Origin: Entamoeba invadens IP1
Lineage: Eukaryota > Evosea > Mastigamoebida > Endamoebidae
Direction: 5' to 3'
Assembly (NCBI RefSeq): GCF_000330505.1
Contig: NW_004191750.1
Location: 185,784-249,783, forward strand
Length of the DNA: 64,000 nucleotides
Made by a program: the position numbers and the translations under genes. Below are positions 1 through 12,121 of the stretch, one piece after another (position 1 is the first letter of the stretch; each line of letters opens with the position of its first letter). The notes under the pieces are model-generated. The model was not told the origin of the DNA, ran no database searches, and saw nothing but the letters and a program-made list of their open reading frames with translations.

Positions 1-468
1 CAGTTGTTCACTTTTGAGGTCCACACCCCAAATAAGAGGTGTATGGTGACTCTTCCATTTTTAAGACTTGACACCGTCACTTTCAGTAAGGAAGATGTTG
101 TCTGGGTGTCCGACTTCGTTCAGAAGAGGATTTCTGAGAGAATCAAAATTGAGATGGAGAACGGAATATCAGAAAAGACAGCTTTGAGAAGGTGCGAGAA
201 TTATAAAATATCAGAAACTCTTCATTTCTTAATGGACGTCTTGTCAATGTACGGATACTTCTTTCAAACACGAACTACAACTGGCAAGAAGGGAATGACT
301 AAGGTAGACGTCTGTTTCAGAGTGTTCAAAAATGGAAAAATACTCTATGATCAAAAGCAGATTGAAGATATCGGGGAGAAGGTTAATCAATTAATTGTTG
401 AAATGAAGCCCGAGACCGGAAAAGTTGTGGTTGACAAAAACACGTTTAGTTCTGTTGTGAAGCAATGA
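1..468 (+). CDS. C-terminal part of a small conserved family protein (5' end cut by window edge)
   Basis: The reading frame is open from base 1 and stops at 466-468, so only the C-terminal 155 residues are seen and the start lies upstream. I do not recognise the function. Two other genes here (15703-16317 and 57865-58581) share a roughly 100-residue C-terminal module: an amphipathic stretch, a motif like DGI..KTA.RR.E.NK, then HLL.D.L...GYFF and a Lys-rich strand ending in a W/F-KNGK-like turn. In this copy the motif reads NGISEKTALRRCENYK and MYGYFFQTR. No membrane segment or known domain is visible. It ends in A+T-rich DNA with no close downstream neighbour. Confidence 0.7.
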   Translation, partial: QLFTFEVHTPNKRCMVTLPFLRLDTVTFSKEDVVWVSDFVQKRISERIKIEMENGISEKTALRRCENYKISETLHFLMDVLSMYGYFFQTRTTTGKKGMTKVDVCFRVFKNGKILYDQKQIEDIGEKVNQLIVEMKPETGKVVVDKNTFSSVVKQ

Positions 469-1038
469 CTTCATTATGTTTGATTATTGATTGATTGTAA
501 AGCCAATTGTTAATTAATTAATTAAAGTAATTATTAAATAATATAATTAAGTAATATAATTAAATAATAGTTAATTAATATAATTAAGTAATAGTTCAAG
601 TTTTTTATTTACATGAAAGCTTAAAAGTTAACATAACTAATAATAATAAGATAATAATAAGATACCAATGAACGAAATCTTCATGTTCGCATCTAAAAGA
701 TTTTATTTACAGTATTTTCTATGTTTTTATTGTTTGGTTACGAAGTAAAGTATTGGATGAAGAAATCACGTGTTTTTGAAATCGGTTATTATATCAATTT
801 AATGCACAAAATTAACACATTTTGTTATTTGTTCTTCAAGTTTAAATTAAAAAGACGATATTTTCTTGTATTATTAAAATCTATTTTTGAATTATTGTTA
901 TAGATATTTCTCATTGTTTTTTAAATGTTTTATATAACAAATAGACATGTTATAATTGTACATGAAGATTGTGATATAAATCCATTTGTATAATTTGAAA
1001 GACTATTTAAAAAATAATGACAATGTGTGATAACGGAA

Positions 1039-1114
1039 GTATTTAAAAGGGGATTGTCATTCAATGTTTAACTCAAAGTTTAAACATTTCCCTTCACTCG
1101 ATCCAAAAGACTAA
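1039..1114 (+). promoter_or_regulatory. Orphan Entamoeba-type TATA element with 16-codon ORF
   Basis: GTATTTAAAAGG at 1039-1050 matches the known Entamoeba core TATA (GTATTTAAA-like). ATTCA follows at 1059-1063, resembling the initiator, and overlaps the ATG of a 16-codon ORF (1064-1114). The elements are visible; transcription is inference. Base composition here makes chance TATA matches common. Confidence 0.25.
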
Positions 1115-3241
1115 AAAATCTTCAACTTTATTAAATTAAATTAATAATTGTTTTTATTAAAAGTATTGTTAAATGATTTTTGACCATATAATTAATATCA
1201 AAAGGAATTATAATGAATTTTTGGGGGATTTTTTGTATTGAATTTATATAATTTGTATTTGAAATGCTTCACTTGTTTTTGAATATTAGAAATGACAAAC
1301 TGTTTTAAAATAAAGGTTAATTCAAAACAGGATGAGAAATTGTGTGTTTTAATAGTAAGATAAACAATCAGTAATTTCTTGTAATTTAGTTTTAATGGCT
1401 AAGAAAGAATAAAATTTCCAATTGTTCTGAATGTTAATTACAAACAAGAATGAACTCTAAATTGAATTCGAAAAGAAAATAACACAATTTTGTTATAGGA
1501 TACTTTTTAAACGTTGATGTTTCTCAATTAAAAAACTTCCTTTTGTATTAATATAAAAATACGGGTCTTCTTGTGTTTTGACCTTTCGCAAGAGCAACAT
1601 TCTTTTTATGTTTCAACGAAAAAAAAATGAAGACGAAGTTGAAAATGATGTTTCTGGAATTGTTAAAAGATGGAGATTTGTTTTGGTCGAAAGTTTTCAT
1701 TCGTTGGACAGTTATTTACGAATTTTTTAATAATAGACAATATTTTTAAGTGTATGAAATATTCAAAGTTAATAAAAAGAACAAGGTTCAATTCCAATTA
1801 TACACAATCAACAATTATATATATCTTACATTTTAAAATGAATGTGGCTCAGAGCAAAAATATATAATCATAGTATATTGATAACAATATAACACAACCA
1901 AATTACAAGTAATTCAAAACAACATAAATTAGTTTTTAAACAAAAAATAAAAATTAAGTTTTATAAGTATATCTATACATTTAATAATCTCTATTTAATT
2001 TTTATTATTAAATAATTAAAACAATTATATGTAAGTTGAAACACTATAATAAACAGACAAAATTCTACAAATTTAACATTGTATAAGCAACATAATCTAA
2101 TTTGACATAAATTAAAAGTTGAAAACCAATATCACATATTGAACATGCTATAGAAAAGACAATTTGATGAAATTCAAAGTGTTTTAACTGTAATAATTTG
2201 AAATAACTACTTTTTAAAAAAATATTTGAGTTTGTATATTTAAAGTGTTTTAAATGAATATATTTAAACCGATTAATAATAAGTACTTAAAGAAAGTAAA
2301 GTTATTAAATGGATACTAAACGTGTTTATTTAAATATTTTGATTATATGATAAGTGACATCTATGGTCGAATGAAACAAGCTTCGAAATCCAGAAGTGAG
2401 ACAGCCATTTAAAATTGACATTTGTTTTATAATAATTGGTTCTTGTACTTCATAACTATAAGAATAATTTAAATGAATACTAATTTATACAAATTACTAT
2501 TGATTATTGTTTCAAACAATCGGGTTGGTTAATAGAAGAAATAAATGCCGAATTGTACTATTCAAACGATATAAACTTCTTTATTTCCTCATATCCGAGC
2601 TTTTATATAAATAATTGAAATTTCTCGGTGTTTTTGTTTGAATAACTTTGTACTAATTTTCAAAATTGGTTAGACAACCCATAAATAACCAAAATGTAAT
2701 TGAATGTTTATATTTAAAACTTCTTCAAATCCAGACTATTGATAAATATATAGTTCCTTCAACTAATATCTTTATTACATAAATTCTGTTTCTTTTTATT
2801 TGAATTATTAATATTAGTTTTATTTAATATTAAAAACTATTAAGACTATAACCGTTAGCCTGATATTAAACTGGCCAATAGCGAATCAATGTTTGATTCA
2901 AACCACAAATTTGTTAACACTTCCCACAATTTACCGTTCAAAACCCGAAAAAAGAATGACTTGTCAATTCAGCTTCAATGAATAGACCAAAAAATGGTTT
3001 GGTTGTGAGAAACGAACTCAAAAAAAGAGAAAATTGGTTTCTTAGGATCGATTTTTTGTTTAATAAAAAAATAAATAATATGTTTGATTTTTGAGTGTTG
3101 CTATTCAACCCAACAACAATAATAACACCAATTACTTGGGAACAATTAAAAAAAATAAAAAACAGTTAAAAAACGGCATTTTGAAAGATTCAGTAAACTC
3201 TTCGAAATGTATTAAAATGGAAATCTTTAAAGAACTATTTA

Positions 3242-3341
3242 NNNNNNNNNNNNNNNNNNNNNNNNNNNNNNNNNNNNNNNNNNNNNNNNNNNNNNNNNNN
3301 NNNNNNNNNNNNNNNNNNNNNNNNNNNNNNNNNNNNNNNNN
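3242..3341. other. Assembly gap (100 N)
   Basis: Exactly 100 unknown bases, the usual placeholder for a scaffold gap of unknown size. Confidence 0.99.
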
Positions 3342-3968
3342 GTTGAAAAGCGTTATCCATATAACTCACTTTGTATTTTTCAAATCATTATTTGTAACTT
3401 GAAGCAGTTTATGTATTATACAACTACTATAATTAAATTAATAATTGTTAGTAAATTTATTTCAGAGCAATATATAGTATAAGTATAATACATTAAAACT
3501 ATTGGAACCAATTTAAAAATGTAAAATGGATTTCTTGATGAATTACAAAACCAAGTACTAAAGAACGAAGCTAAATTGTGGGTTAAGATCCCAATCAATA
3601 TCAATTGTGTTGTTTCGGCGAGAATAAATTGCATGACTGCGGCAAAAACTGCCTAAAATTTCGAAAAGGCTCTCTTTTTGAAGAAAAAAGTAATGTATTT
3701 TTATATCCGAAGTAATAATAATAACGTGTTGATTATTGGATTTAAAAAGCGGGAAGAAGAGGCATAATAATTGCTTCACCACAAAAATTACAGAAGTTTT
3801 CAAAAGAAAGGAAATGACACTGACCATCATAATGTGGGTTTTGGTTAGTTGGGGAGAAAACAGAGAGATTCCAAAACACCATAAGCCAAGCTTAATTGTT
3901 TTTGAGATGGACAAAAATAGGTAAATCAACTTTGTACCTTATAAATGAAAGTGCGATCCACTTCCACA

Positions 3969-3979
3969 CTATTTAAACC
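3969..3979 (+). promoter_or_regulatory. TATA element of the Myb gene at 4011
   Basis: CTATTTAAACC lies about 35 bases upstream of the ATG, the spacing expected for Entamoeba genes with very short 5' UTRs. Confidence 0.45.
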
Positions 3980-4010
3980 CCAAAACTTCCAATGCAAATT
4001 ATAATAACCG

Positions 4011-4463
4011 ATGAGTACAAGAGCAAGACTTTCACCAATATCAAGATCAGTCCGTCCTTGGGATAAAGAAGAAGACGCAAGACTCCTCGAAGCTGTCAGG
4101 GTCAATGGAGACTCCAACTGGGAAGTCATTGAAAGGTGTGTTGTAACTAGAAGCAGGAAGCAATGTAGAGAGAGGTACCATAATCATCTCAAGGTCTCAA
4201 TACAAAAAGGAGACTGGACGGTGTATGAAGACAATGTTATCCTTGAAAAGGTCAATATGTTCGGAAGAAGGTGGACACACATCTCATCCTTCTTACCACA
4301 TAGAGCTCCAAATTCAATCAAAAACCGATTCTATTCACATTTGATTAAACACTTGAACGACAACACCAAAGTGAATAAATCCCATTCTGACTCCGAACTC
4401 ACTGAGATTACACTTAGTGCGTTTGTCCCTACATCTCCCAGTCTTTACAAAATTATTATGTAA
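4011..4463 (+). CDS. R2R3-type Myb/SANT DNA-binding protein
   Basis: A 150-residue protein with two consecutive Myb repeats. Repeat 1 (about residues 18-65) starts RPWDKEEDARLLEAV and ends RKQCRERYHNHL. Repeat 2 (about 70-118) starts GDWTVYEDNVILEKV and carries the W..I...L phasing, ending IKNRFYSHLIK. The third conserved tryptophan positions are partly aliphatic, as is usual in protist Mybs. It should be a nuclear sequence-specific transcription factor; small Mybs are a large family in Entamoeba, some linked to stage conversion or stress. A short C-terminal tail ends F-V-P-x(5)-LY-x-II, closely echoed by the Myb gene at 44631-45068. Target genes cannot be inferred. Confidence 0.9.
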   Translation: MSTRARLSPISRSVRPWDKEEDARLLEAVRVNGDSNWEVIERCVVTRSRKQCRERYHNHLKVSIQKGDWTVYEDNVILEKVNMFGRRWTHISSFLPHRAPNSIKNRFYSHLIKHLNDNTKVNKSHSDSELTEITLSAFVPTSPSLYKIIM

Positions 4464-5217
4464 CTTGTTTTTATGTCTGTCTTGTTTAATTTGTAAATTG
4501 TACTTCCGTATATTAAATTTGGTTTATACATTAATTTCATTTAATTAATATCGGAGTCTAAAATGCAGCTACTAAAATGTGTAATTATCGGGTTATTCTA
4601 TATTGTTATTATATTTTTGGTTTAGTCCAATATCAATCAAGTAAAGCTTTCTTTCAGACCATTTCCGTTTATCAATTTTATTCTCTTTTTCACATCTTCG
4701 TGACTGTATTTTTGCTCACTATAACTTGTAATATTCTATAAACAGACATCGGCAGGTTGAAAAGGTTGTTTCTAGAGTTCTTTGAGAACGTTTCAAGAAA
4801 CTTATTGGTATTCCTTTCTGGGATTTGTGGTGCAATCGTGTGGAATTATTATTGGCCTATATAATGAAGATGATAATCTTATAAAAAACAAGCAAAGAAC
4901 ATTTCAAGAGTTAAATTAAGTTCTAGCGAATAAAACAATATCAAAATAATCTCTTCTCAACTTTAAAATGAACAAATATTGAAAGAAAATAGTGCTTCAA
5001 AGTTAACACATATATTCTAAAGATGAAAAGTTTTTCCATTGCCCAATAAATGAAAAGAAACTGTTCAATTTTCTATCGAAATTTTTTATCGCAATGTCAA
5101 ATATTGAAATGGAAATTTGAAATTATTAAAAACCCATTTTTTTCTGACCAAATAATAAACAGAAATATTACAAAGCGATAAAATTGGTTAAAAATCTAAA
5201 AATACCAAATCATAAAA
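4464..5217. other. Intergenic, no gene seen
   Basis: A+T-rich DNA between the Myb gene and a minus-strand gene. 4740-4860 is slightly less A+T-rich but has no ORF of note. Confidence 0.6.
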
Positions 5218-5892
5218 TCACTCCAATTTTTTAGCCAAGACCTGGAATGAGTCAATGCTGCAGCTTTGTATCGGTAATACATCAAGGTTTGTTACTTCGA
5301 GTTTTGATTCATTCAACCTGAACACGCCTTCCAACCCAATTTCGTTATCGCCAAGAATGAGCTTCTTTTGGATATTCTTTATTTGGGGCATTGTGTCATG
5401 CACAACAACCAAATAGACGCTCGCGTCGACAACGTCAGCTCTCACGTCGTCTTCAATGAACATCCAAAATATTTCATTATTTTCGGTGACAAACATGAAG
5501 AGGACACTTTCTCTATTGAGTACAGCTTTAAAAAGTGTTTTCTTTTTATCCTCCATATCGGGAAAGATCTGTTCAAATTTGATTCCGATAAACCACTCCA
5601 TCTTTCCTCGATACGTTTCCAAGACCGCCAAAACATCTGTTTGTTCATTAAACTTCATTTTATTTTCCAAGACAACGTTTTCCCTTGTGGGTTCTGCCAT
5701 TTTTTGAGCCACGGTATTGATCTGATTGATTAAATTTTCAATGTACACCCGTTGCTTTTCAATCAAATTCCGCTGTTGAATAATTTCACTTGCTATCTCC
5801 TCATATCGGTGAACTATTTGTTGATGGACTTCATTGATTTGATTAATGAAATAAAGTCCGTCCTCATACTTTTTGCGATAATCGTCTTGCAT
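5218..5892 (-). CDS. Coiled-coil protein with C-terminal beta-rich domain (TLDc-like?), unknown
   Basis: A 224-residue protein. Residues 1-70 are charged and heptad-like (coiled coil). Residues 85-224 alternate hydrophobic strands, with a pattern resembling the TLDc fold: an LF.A...-ESVLFMFVTENNEIF segment, then an acidic loop, a strand VYLVVVHD, and a C-terminal strand pair. TLDc proteins are numerous in Entamoeba, but I cannot see a decisive motif, so this is a suggestion only. No signal peptide or membrane segment. It lies just downstream of the 6124-11942 gene on the same strand, with 230 bases of A+T-rich DNA between. Confidence 0.65.
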   Translation of the reverse strand: MQDDYRKKYEDGLYFINQINEVHQQIVHRYEEIASEIIQQRNLIEKQRVYIENLINQINTVAQKMAEPTRENVVLENKMKFNEQTDVLAVLETYRGKMEWFIGIKFEQIFPDMEDKKKTLFKAVLNRESVLFMFVTENNEIFWMFIEDDVRADVVDASVYLVVVHDTMPQIKNIQKKLILGDNEIGLEGVFRLNESKLEVTNLDVLPIQSCSIDSFQVLAKKLE

Positions 5893-6123
5893 TCTTTTCT
5901 TTTTGAGTTGTAGTTTTTACTATCTGGATTATTATTAATTATACCAAAGAAAATACTATTAAAACCCAAAATTATGAATCATTCTTGTAATAAAGTTCAT
6001 TCATTGAAATTATTCATTTTTAATAATTGTTTTTAATTAATTATAGTTTATACTTCTATTTTATTATATTATTATTATTTATTATAATAGTATAGTTAAC
6101 ACAACTCCACTAAAAAACACAAT

Positions 6124-9100
6124 TTAAAACATTTTAGAGATTTTCGATGGTTTTGATGATTGTTTTGACAGACTAAGCTCTTCCAAGTATTTTAAAACCT
6201 CATCGAAGTCTGGTCTAATAAGGTCGTTTTGATCCCAACATCTTTTGATTAATTCTTTGAGTTCAGTCTTTTCATCAAAAGATGGTCGTAATCCACTTAC
6301 TATTTTCTCTTTGACTTCTGTGAAGAATTTACACTCAGAAAATGGGACTTTATTAGTCACCAATTCCCACAACACAATTCCGTATGAATACACATCGACT
6401 TTTGGAGTCGTTCGATGCTCTGAAATTACTTCCGGAGCAAGCCAATACGGGCATTCGACCTCATCTGTAGGACCTTCTTTGTCTTCAGTCGTTTCCTTTT
6501 CTTTCTCACTCTTTTGCTTAATTATTTTGACAGACATGCCAAAGTCGATGACTGCACAACTTTCAATTGTCCCTTGTGAGTCCGTGCGAAGCACAACATT
6601 TGGAGATTTCACGTCTCTGTGGATATACCCCATCTTATGAATAACGCCAAGGCCTTTAGCAACATCCGTTGCTATTTTCAATCGCATTTTCCAGTCAAAA
6701 GCGATTCCTTTGTTATCGTGGAGTGCATTGAACAAGTTGCCCCCATTGAAATATTCCATGACAATGCACAACGGTTTGACGGAGTATCCATAGATCGAAG
6801 CGACGTGAATATTATGTGGCGCACGAATAAATTTCATCTCTCTGAAGAACTCTTGCATGTAATTGGTGAACATCCCCTCCGCAGTTTGCGAGTCGTCCAT
6901 TTGTGAACTCGAAAAGTCCATCTGCGACGTTTTGATGATCACTTTCTCTCCAATTTGAAGGCCGATCGTGTCGTGAATGACTTCATATAAACTGATCACT
7001 GAATTCGACCCCGTCGCAATCCCCTTGATATACTGAAAGTCGCTGATATTCGTAAGCTTGTCAAACCGAAACGCAGACACAAAGAACTCAAAGACGGATA
7101 TCACCAAATTCACTCGACACTCCCCACACACTAAATACACATTCAACTCTTTCACACTCGCTTTTAATTGTTTCATATCAATTAAATGAATTAACCCATG
7201 CACTAAACACTGCGGACATAACACCGACATCTCATATTTCACTTTGTTCATCTCTAATAATGACTCAATCATCACACACGTCTCTTCTAACACACTACAC
7301 CCATGGAAACACACTGAATCACTCGTTAAAAGGTACCTCACTCGAACGTAAACACGCTTCTCGTCTAAATCACTTCTTACTAAGAGATATACTAATAACG
7401 CTCCATCTCGACACGTACATACCACACCTTGTTTCCATTGGTGTACCACTTCATACTTCAAGGAAGTAAAACAATTGATACAACTCACTAATTTGGTCGT
7501 GTGCGTTTGTAGAAGGTAAACACGTCCAACTTCAACTTCATTCTTCTTGTGGTACAGCGGCCACCCCTTCGGTACATACGGATTTTCAAGCAACTTCTTC
7601 GACTCGCACCGACACAACACACTCTGCGAAAACTCAGTCGTCAAACGCCGCGATATCTCGCGCTTCTCTCCAACTTCGTCGTCGTCGAGATTTAAGTAAG
7701 GGTATACCAATACACTCTCGTCACTTAAAGTAATCTGAGTGACATTCCTTCGTTCAATTTCAACAGCAGACACCGGCAAATTTTCAACACTTTTTGTTTT
7801 GAGGAGGTCTTCCTTGACAAATTTGATTTCTTTTGTCGAAACAAACGACGTCAAGTCCTTCACATCGGCCAAAAGGCCTTTCGTCACTCTCTTCGGGGTT
7901 TTCTGTCGGTCGGTACTCACTAAGGTGTATACCTCTTCAAACTGTTTTGTAAGACCAAAGCTCTTTGCGCACTTGTATGAGAGTGAGAAGCATATCCCAT
8001 AGTAACTCATCATTTCCAACAAAAATGGTTTACTCGACGCTTTAATGTGAAGTCGATCAAACAGTCGCCCATCACAAAACCCTCGGAGGAGTTCCCCTTT
8101 AAATATCGCGTCTTTGACCGCCTCAAAGAACGTCAAATCGACTAAAATGCGTTTGTCGGTTGCATTTGAAGACGTGGGAATGAAGCAATCGCGCGATTCG
8201 GGTAATGAAATGATGTACCCATTTTCTTGCAACCATTTTGAAATGACAAGACTTTGGTTGATGGGCAGATTTAACAGAGAAATGAACTCCGAAAATTGGG
8301 GTTCGGTCATATTGAACTGGGTAACACCAACAATCCCTAGTTCGTTCACAACTAGATCACATCCATCTTCACTCTTCTCGCTCCGCAGTTTAATTTCGTT
8401 GTTCAAATAACTTGCTAATTCACTATACTTCTTTTCTTTGTTCGACACTTGAATGTATTTGGTATTCAACACCCCATATTTCCCTAAATCTTTCACACTC
8501 AAGTCACTCTCTATCACTATCACTACCCCTTTCGTCACTCCAACAGACATCAACGCACTCAACACACGCTCACTCGTCTTCCCACAACTGTTCCGACACA
8601 CTACGTATAACTTACGACGGTTCTCCCACATCTTCTCTTCTATCGCCTTTATCTTGCCAATACAAAATTCAACCTTCTCCCCGTAACTGTCAATCTTCTT
8701 TCTTTTAATACTCGGCGAAAAGTAGAAACTCCCATTCGTTTCAACTACTCGTCCGTACTCCTTCATTTTCTTTTGAAGAATATTAAATACTTCACTACGA
8801 AAATCATCACCGGTAATAACCACTTTATCAATGTCTGTGACAGCTTCTATAACGCGATGTTGGTCTAATATCCTTTCCGCCTTTGCAGTAGAGTCAATGA
8901 ATGCCTTTTTCAAATTAAAAAGTTTCTTAAATAGTACACTTTTCCGCTTGATTCCATTGCCTCGAAAGTCAACCTCTTCCAATGTGGTCATAGAAAAGAA
9001 TTCGTAGTCTATCTTGAGAATCGCGTTATCTCGCACATCCAATTTCTTCAGCTTCAGATTCCACAAGTTATTTGGAATACATTTCAGCCCACAATTGCGC

Positions 9101-11942
9101 AGTTTGAGTTCAGTCAATTTGATCGGAGGGTTTGCGATGAACTCGTCGATGTTAAATATCGTGTTAGAAATATCAAGCGAAACGAGTTCGCTCATTTTAC
9201 TCAATTCATTTGGAAATCGTTTCAAGTCCTCCCCTATAAAGACTTCAAGCGATGGATTTAAACGGAAAATTGGTGTTATACCTTTGTTGACGTCTGCAAT
9301 TGGGTTATACGAGATGTCGAAGAAGAGGAGAGGTACTTGAATGAATGAAGGGAGGGAGATGATCAAATTGTTTCTCAAGTTCAAATTTTGAAGAGTCGTA
9401 AGTCTTGAGACCTCTTCAGTGACAACTCCAATTTTGTTTGACGACAAGTTAAGACTTCTCAGGTGCGGCAGTTGGCATATTTCCTTTGGAAACTCGGAGA
9501 GTTCATTTCCGGAGAGGTCTATAAGAGCCAGGTGTTGCAGATTAATGAGGTGTTGTGGTATTCTAACGATGTTTTGTTCTTTATTAAACAGTTCCGTTGT
9601 CTTCGTATCACACTTCGATATCTTCATGTCAAATTTTGAATTCTTTTCCATCAACACTCTCCACCGCTGGAAACAATAACAGTTCATCCCATTGATATGT
9701 CTCCACGTTAATGGTGTTGTGTCGTTCTGTGATTGTGTGTTATACAACGTATTCATATACAGACTCTTGTTCTTTGAAATTGTCGATATCACACCTTCAA
9801 GGGAAGACACATCGTTACGTTGGAACAAGTTATCAAACAACAAGAGCAGAAGCTCTTCATTGTATTGGAATTTCGAGAAGTTCTGCTTCATTACTGCGTC
9901 AATGGCCACTATAAGTAACACTAAGACTATTTCACTCTCAGCCATACTTTGCTTTTTCAGTATCACAATAAGACCTTCAAGTGTTCTATAGAAAGGATCG
10001 GATATCACTTCAGCTAACACTTCAAACGCTACGACGTTGTCTTCGCTATTTAAGTCTCTTGGGACCAACAATACGTCTTTCTTCTCATTCAATTGTTTGA
10101 CTAATATGATCGACAGCGAGACAAACCCATCAACACATCGCGAGATCATCATGACCTTCTCGTCAAATTCATCATTTGAAGTATCCGTCGTGTGTCGCCC
10201 TACTAATATTTGCATGCGACTAAAACATCTCTCCATTTCTCCTATTGGTTCGACTGTTCTACAAGCAAACTGATTCAAATTTTCCACTTTCACTGTCGGC
10301 GTTTTGTTGGTGACTCCATTCGAAACGGAACACTCTCGAACAGTACCAAATCTGAGCAACAAACTCCCACTTGGAGATTTGAATGAAACAACAATTGGTC
10401 GTTCAGCAATCCCATATAAAGGGAGGGGTGGGGTGTACCAATTAAAGCATTTCTGTGTGATGTTCATTCTCTTGGCGTCGCGTTCAATTGCGTCCTTTTC
10501 GAGTGTCGGTACTCTACTTGTTATTAATAGTAACAGTAATAGTATTCTTATCATTCTTATGCGCTAACTATACTCAATAGTAAATGATACTAGAAACAAA
10601 CAAATCGACGATGTAGTCTTGTTGTAACTTCGAAAGTAACTGAACAAAATCGTCTTTAATACATTCAAACACTTTGAATGTCGTGCAGACCAAATTCTTC
10701 CCAACAACACGCAAATAGAAAATGTTGTTCTGAGCACCAGTGATTGTTTTATCTCCATACACTTTGACCGCTGCAATGTTAATGACGGAGATCTCAGACA
10801 CAAATTTGTTGACTTGCACCTCGTCGAACGGACAGAAGATAATTCGAAACGTCGTGATGAAAAGGATGCCAGAGACAACGTCTTCGTTCTTCTCTCGAGA
10901 CCCCCACAACGACCCATCAACGCACATGTACTTCAGACATTCTGCGCGTTCGTACTTTCTTAACACGACTTCGCCTTCTAAGTGATTTAAAATATTTGAG
11001 TCGTTGGAGCAGTCTGCCTTCCACAACACAAGTAGTGAGTCGATGACATTCGTAGAAATTTGGTTGTCTGTGCAAGCCATAGCCTTCACAAAGCAAGACA
11101 CCATCTCATCAATTTCTTGCTTTTCCATTGCAGTGATGAGCGATAATTCAATAAGAAAGTTAATAGTTTTATTAACTATTTTCTCCCTCCTTTCGCCAAT
11201 AGCACTTCTTATAGTTTGTCTGTTGCCGACTAAGTCCATCGGATTTGCTTTATACATTTTTGAGAGTTTCTTCAGGAATTCCGGAGGGAGAATTGGTGTT
11301 GGGAGGAACAAGAAGAACAGTTTGAGTAATATAAAGGCGGTCCTGACGTTTTCCAAGTCTCGTGTTGATGGAATGACATTAAACGCGTCGATCATTCGTT
11401 TCATTTGGGAGAAGTGCGCGTTCAGAAAATTTGCATTTGCGTTGAGTTTCACTTGATATTAATTTGTTATTAATTAGTTATTAATTAACAACTCTGCTGA
11501 CTCGACATGAGAAGAACAAACTAAAGAAAGACGAGTAGTCGTGTTCTAATGAAAACAATTTGATCTTTTTCGCATCCTTTTTACTCACTCCAAGGCGTTG
11601 TAATGACTTTGACGTCTCGTGTTCATTGATATGACGCAACGTCATCGACAGAATTGTTTTGTTTGGCGTCAACAATTGAATACAAGGGAACGCCCCTATT
11701 GGTTTATCTTTAAATAACGTGGGATTGGCTCGAACACTCTTTTCGATGTATTTCAAAATTTCAACAAGACACAATGGGACGCCTTCCATGTTTAAGTCAC
11801 GAGTCGTCATGTCATCTATTTCGCAATAGAACGAGTTGAACTGTTTGTCTTTGTTTGAAGACGTTGAAAGGGGGTTAATAAGAAAATAGCCAGAAGTTTG
11901 TCGTCGAGGAGATGGACTTGGTTGTTGAGAGGGCTCCGCCAT
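6124..11942 (-). CDS. RhoGAP-like / PH-GRAM / inactive myotubularin / LRR / GTPase-like / TKL kinase (IMLRK family)
   Basis: Three ORFs join through two introns: exons 11942-11522, 11451-10602 and 10513-6124 (421+850+4390 = 5661 nt, 1886 residues). Both donors are GTTTGT and the acceptors are CAAG and GTAG; phases 1 and 2 match exactly. Domains (approximate residues): RhoGAP-like helices 60-270, with LKLFFLFLPTPILP; PH-GRAM 310-420; a myotubularin phosphatase fold 430-690, recognisable by DPFYRTLEGLIVILKK and the following FQYNEELLLLLFDNL; leucine-rich repeats 740-955; a P-loop-like CRNSCGKTS near 1065 and a COR-like region; a Cys-pair region; and a kinase about 1615-1875 with IHRDVKSPN, DFG and LAPE. 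The phosphatase CX5R loop is absent (LLVPRDLNSEDN in its place), so lipid binding without catalysis is expected. The family was named from Entamoeba as inactive-myotubularin/LRR/ROCO/kinase. Reading 10554 as the start gives a false signal peptide made of intron sequence. Confidence 0.8.
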
Positions 11943-12121
11943 TTTTACAACGTGCAGATTAATTTTCTTTTGATTACTTTGTTTGTTTGAGTTAGTCACA
12001 AATTGGGAAAGAAATATTCAAAGTTCTCAATGGAAACAAATGATTGTGGAATATAGTAAAAATAAGTATAATAAACTATTCACAAACTCTCTTTGTCGTT
12101 TCGGGACTTTCCTCAAGACGC

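Larger units (their letters stand above)
469..3968. other. A+T-rich intergenic desert with one assembly gap
   Basis: About 3.5 kb with no convincing gene. The ORFs present are short, low in complexity and rich in Phe/Leu/Ile/Asn codons, as expected from A+T-rich noncoding DNA. It contains a 100-N gap and one TATA-like element (1039-1050) that is not followed by a recognisable gene. Confidence 0.7.

Noticed and set aside
3558..3929. 123-codon minus-strand ORF next to the Myb gene
   Set aside because: Hydrophobic low-complexity composition, overlapping ORFs on both strands, no motif, and it ends in the Myb promoter region.
10514..10554. Signal peptide on the LRR-kinase ORF
   Set aside because: The leucine run is encoded by intron sequence between a GTTTGT donor and a GTAG acceptor; the spliced frame continues a PH-GRAM/myotubularin protein.
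11481..11521. CRVSR as the arginine-finger motif of the RhoGAP-like domain
   Set aside because: It looks like the FRVSG motif, but it lies downstream of a GTTTGT donor and the only in-phase join skips it.
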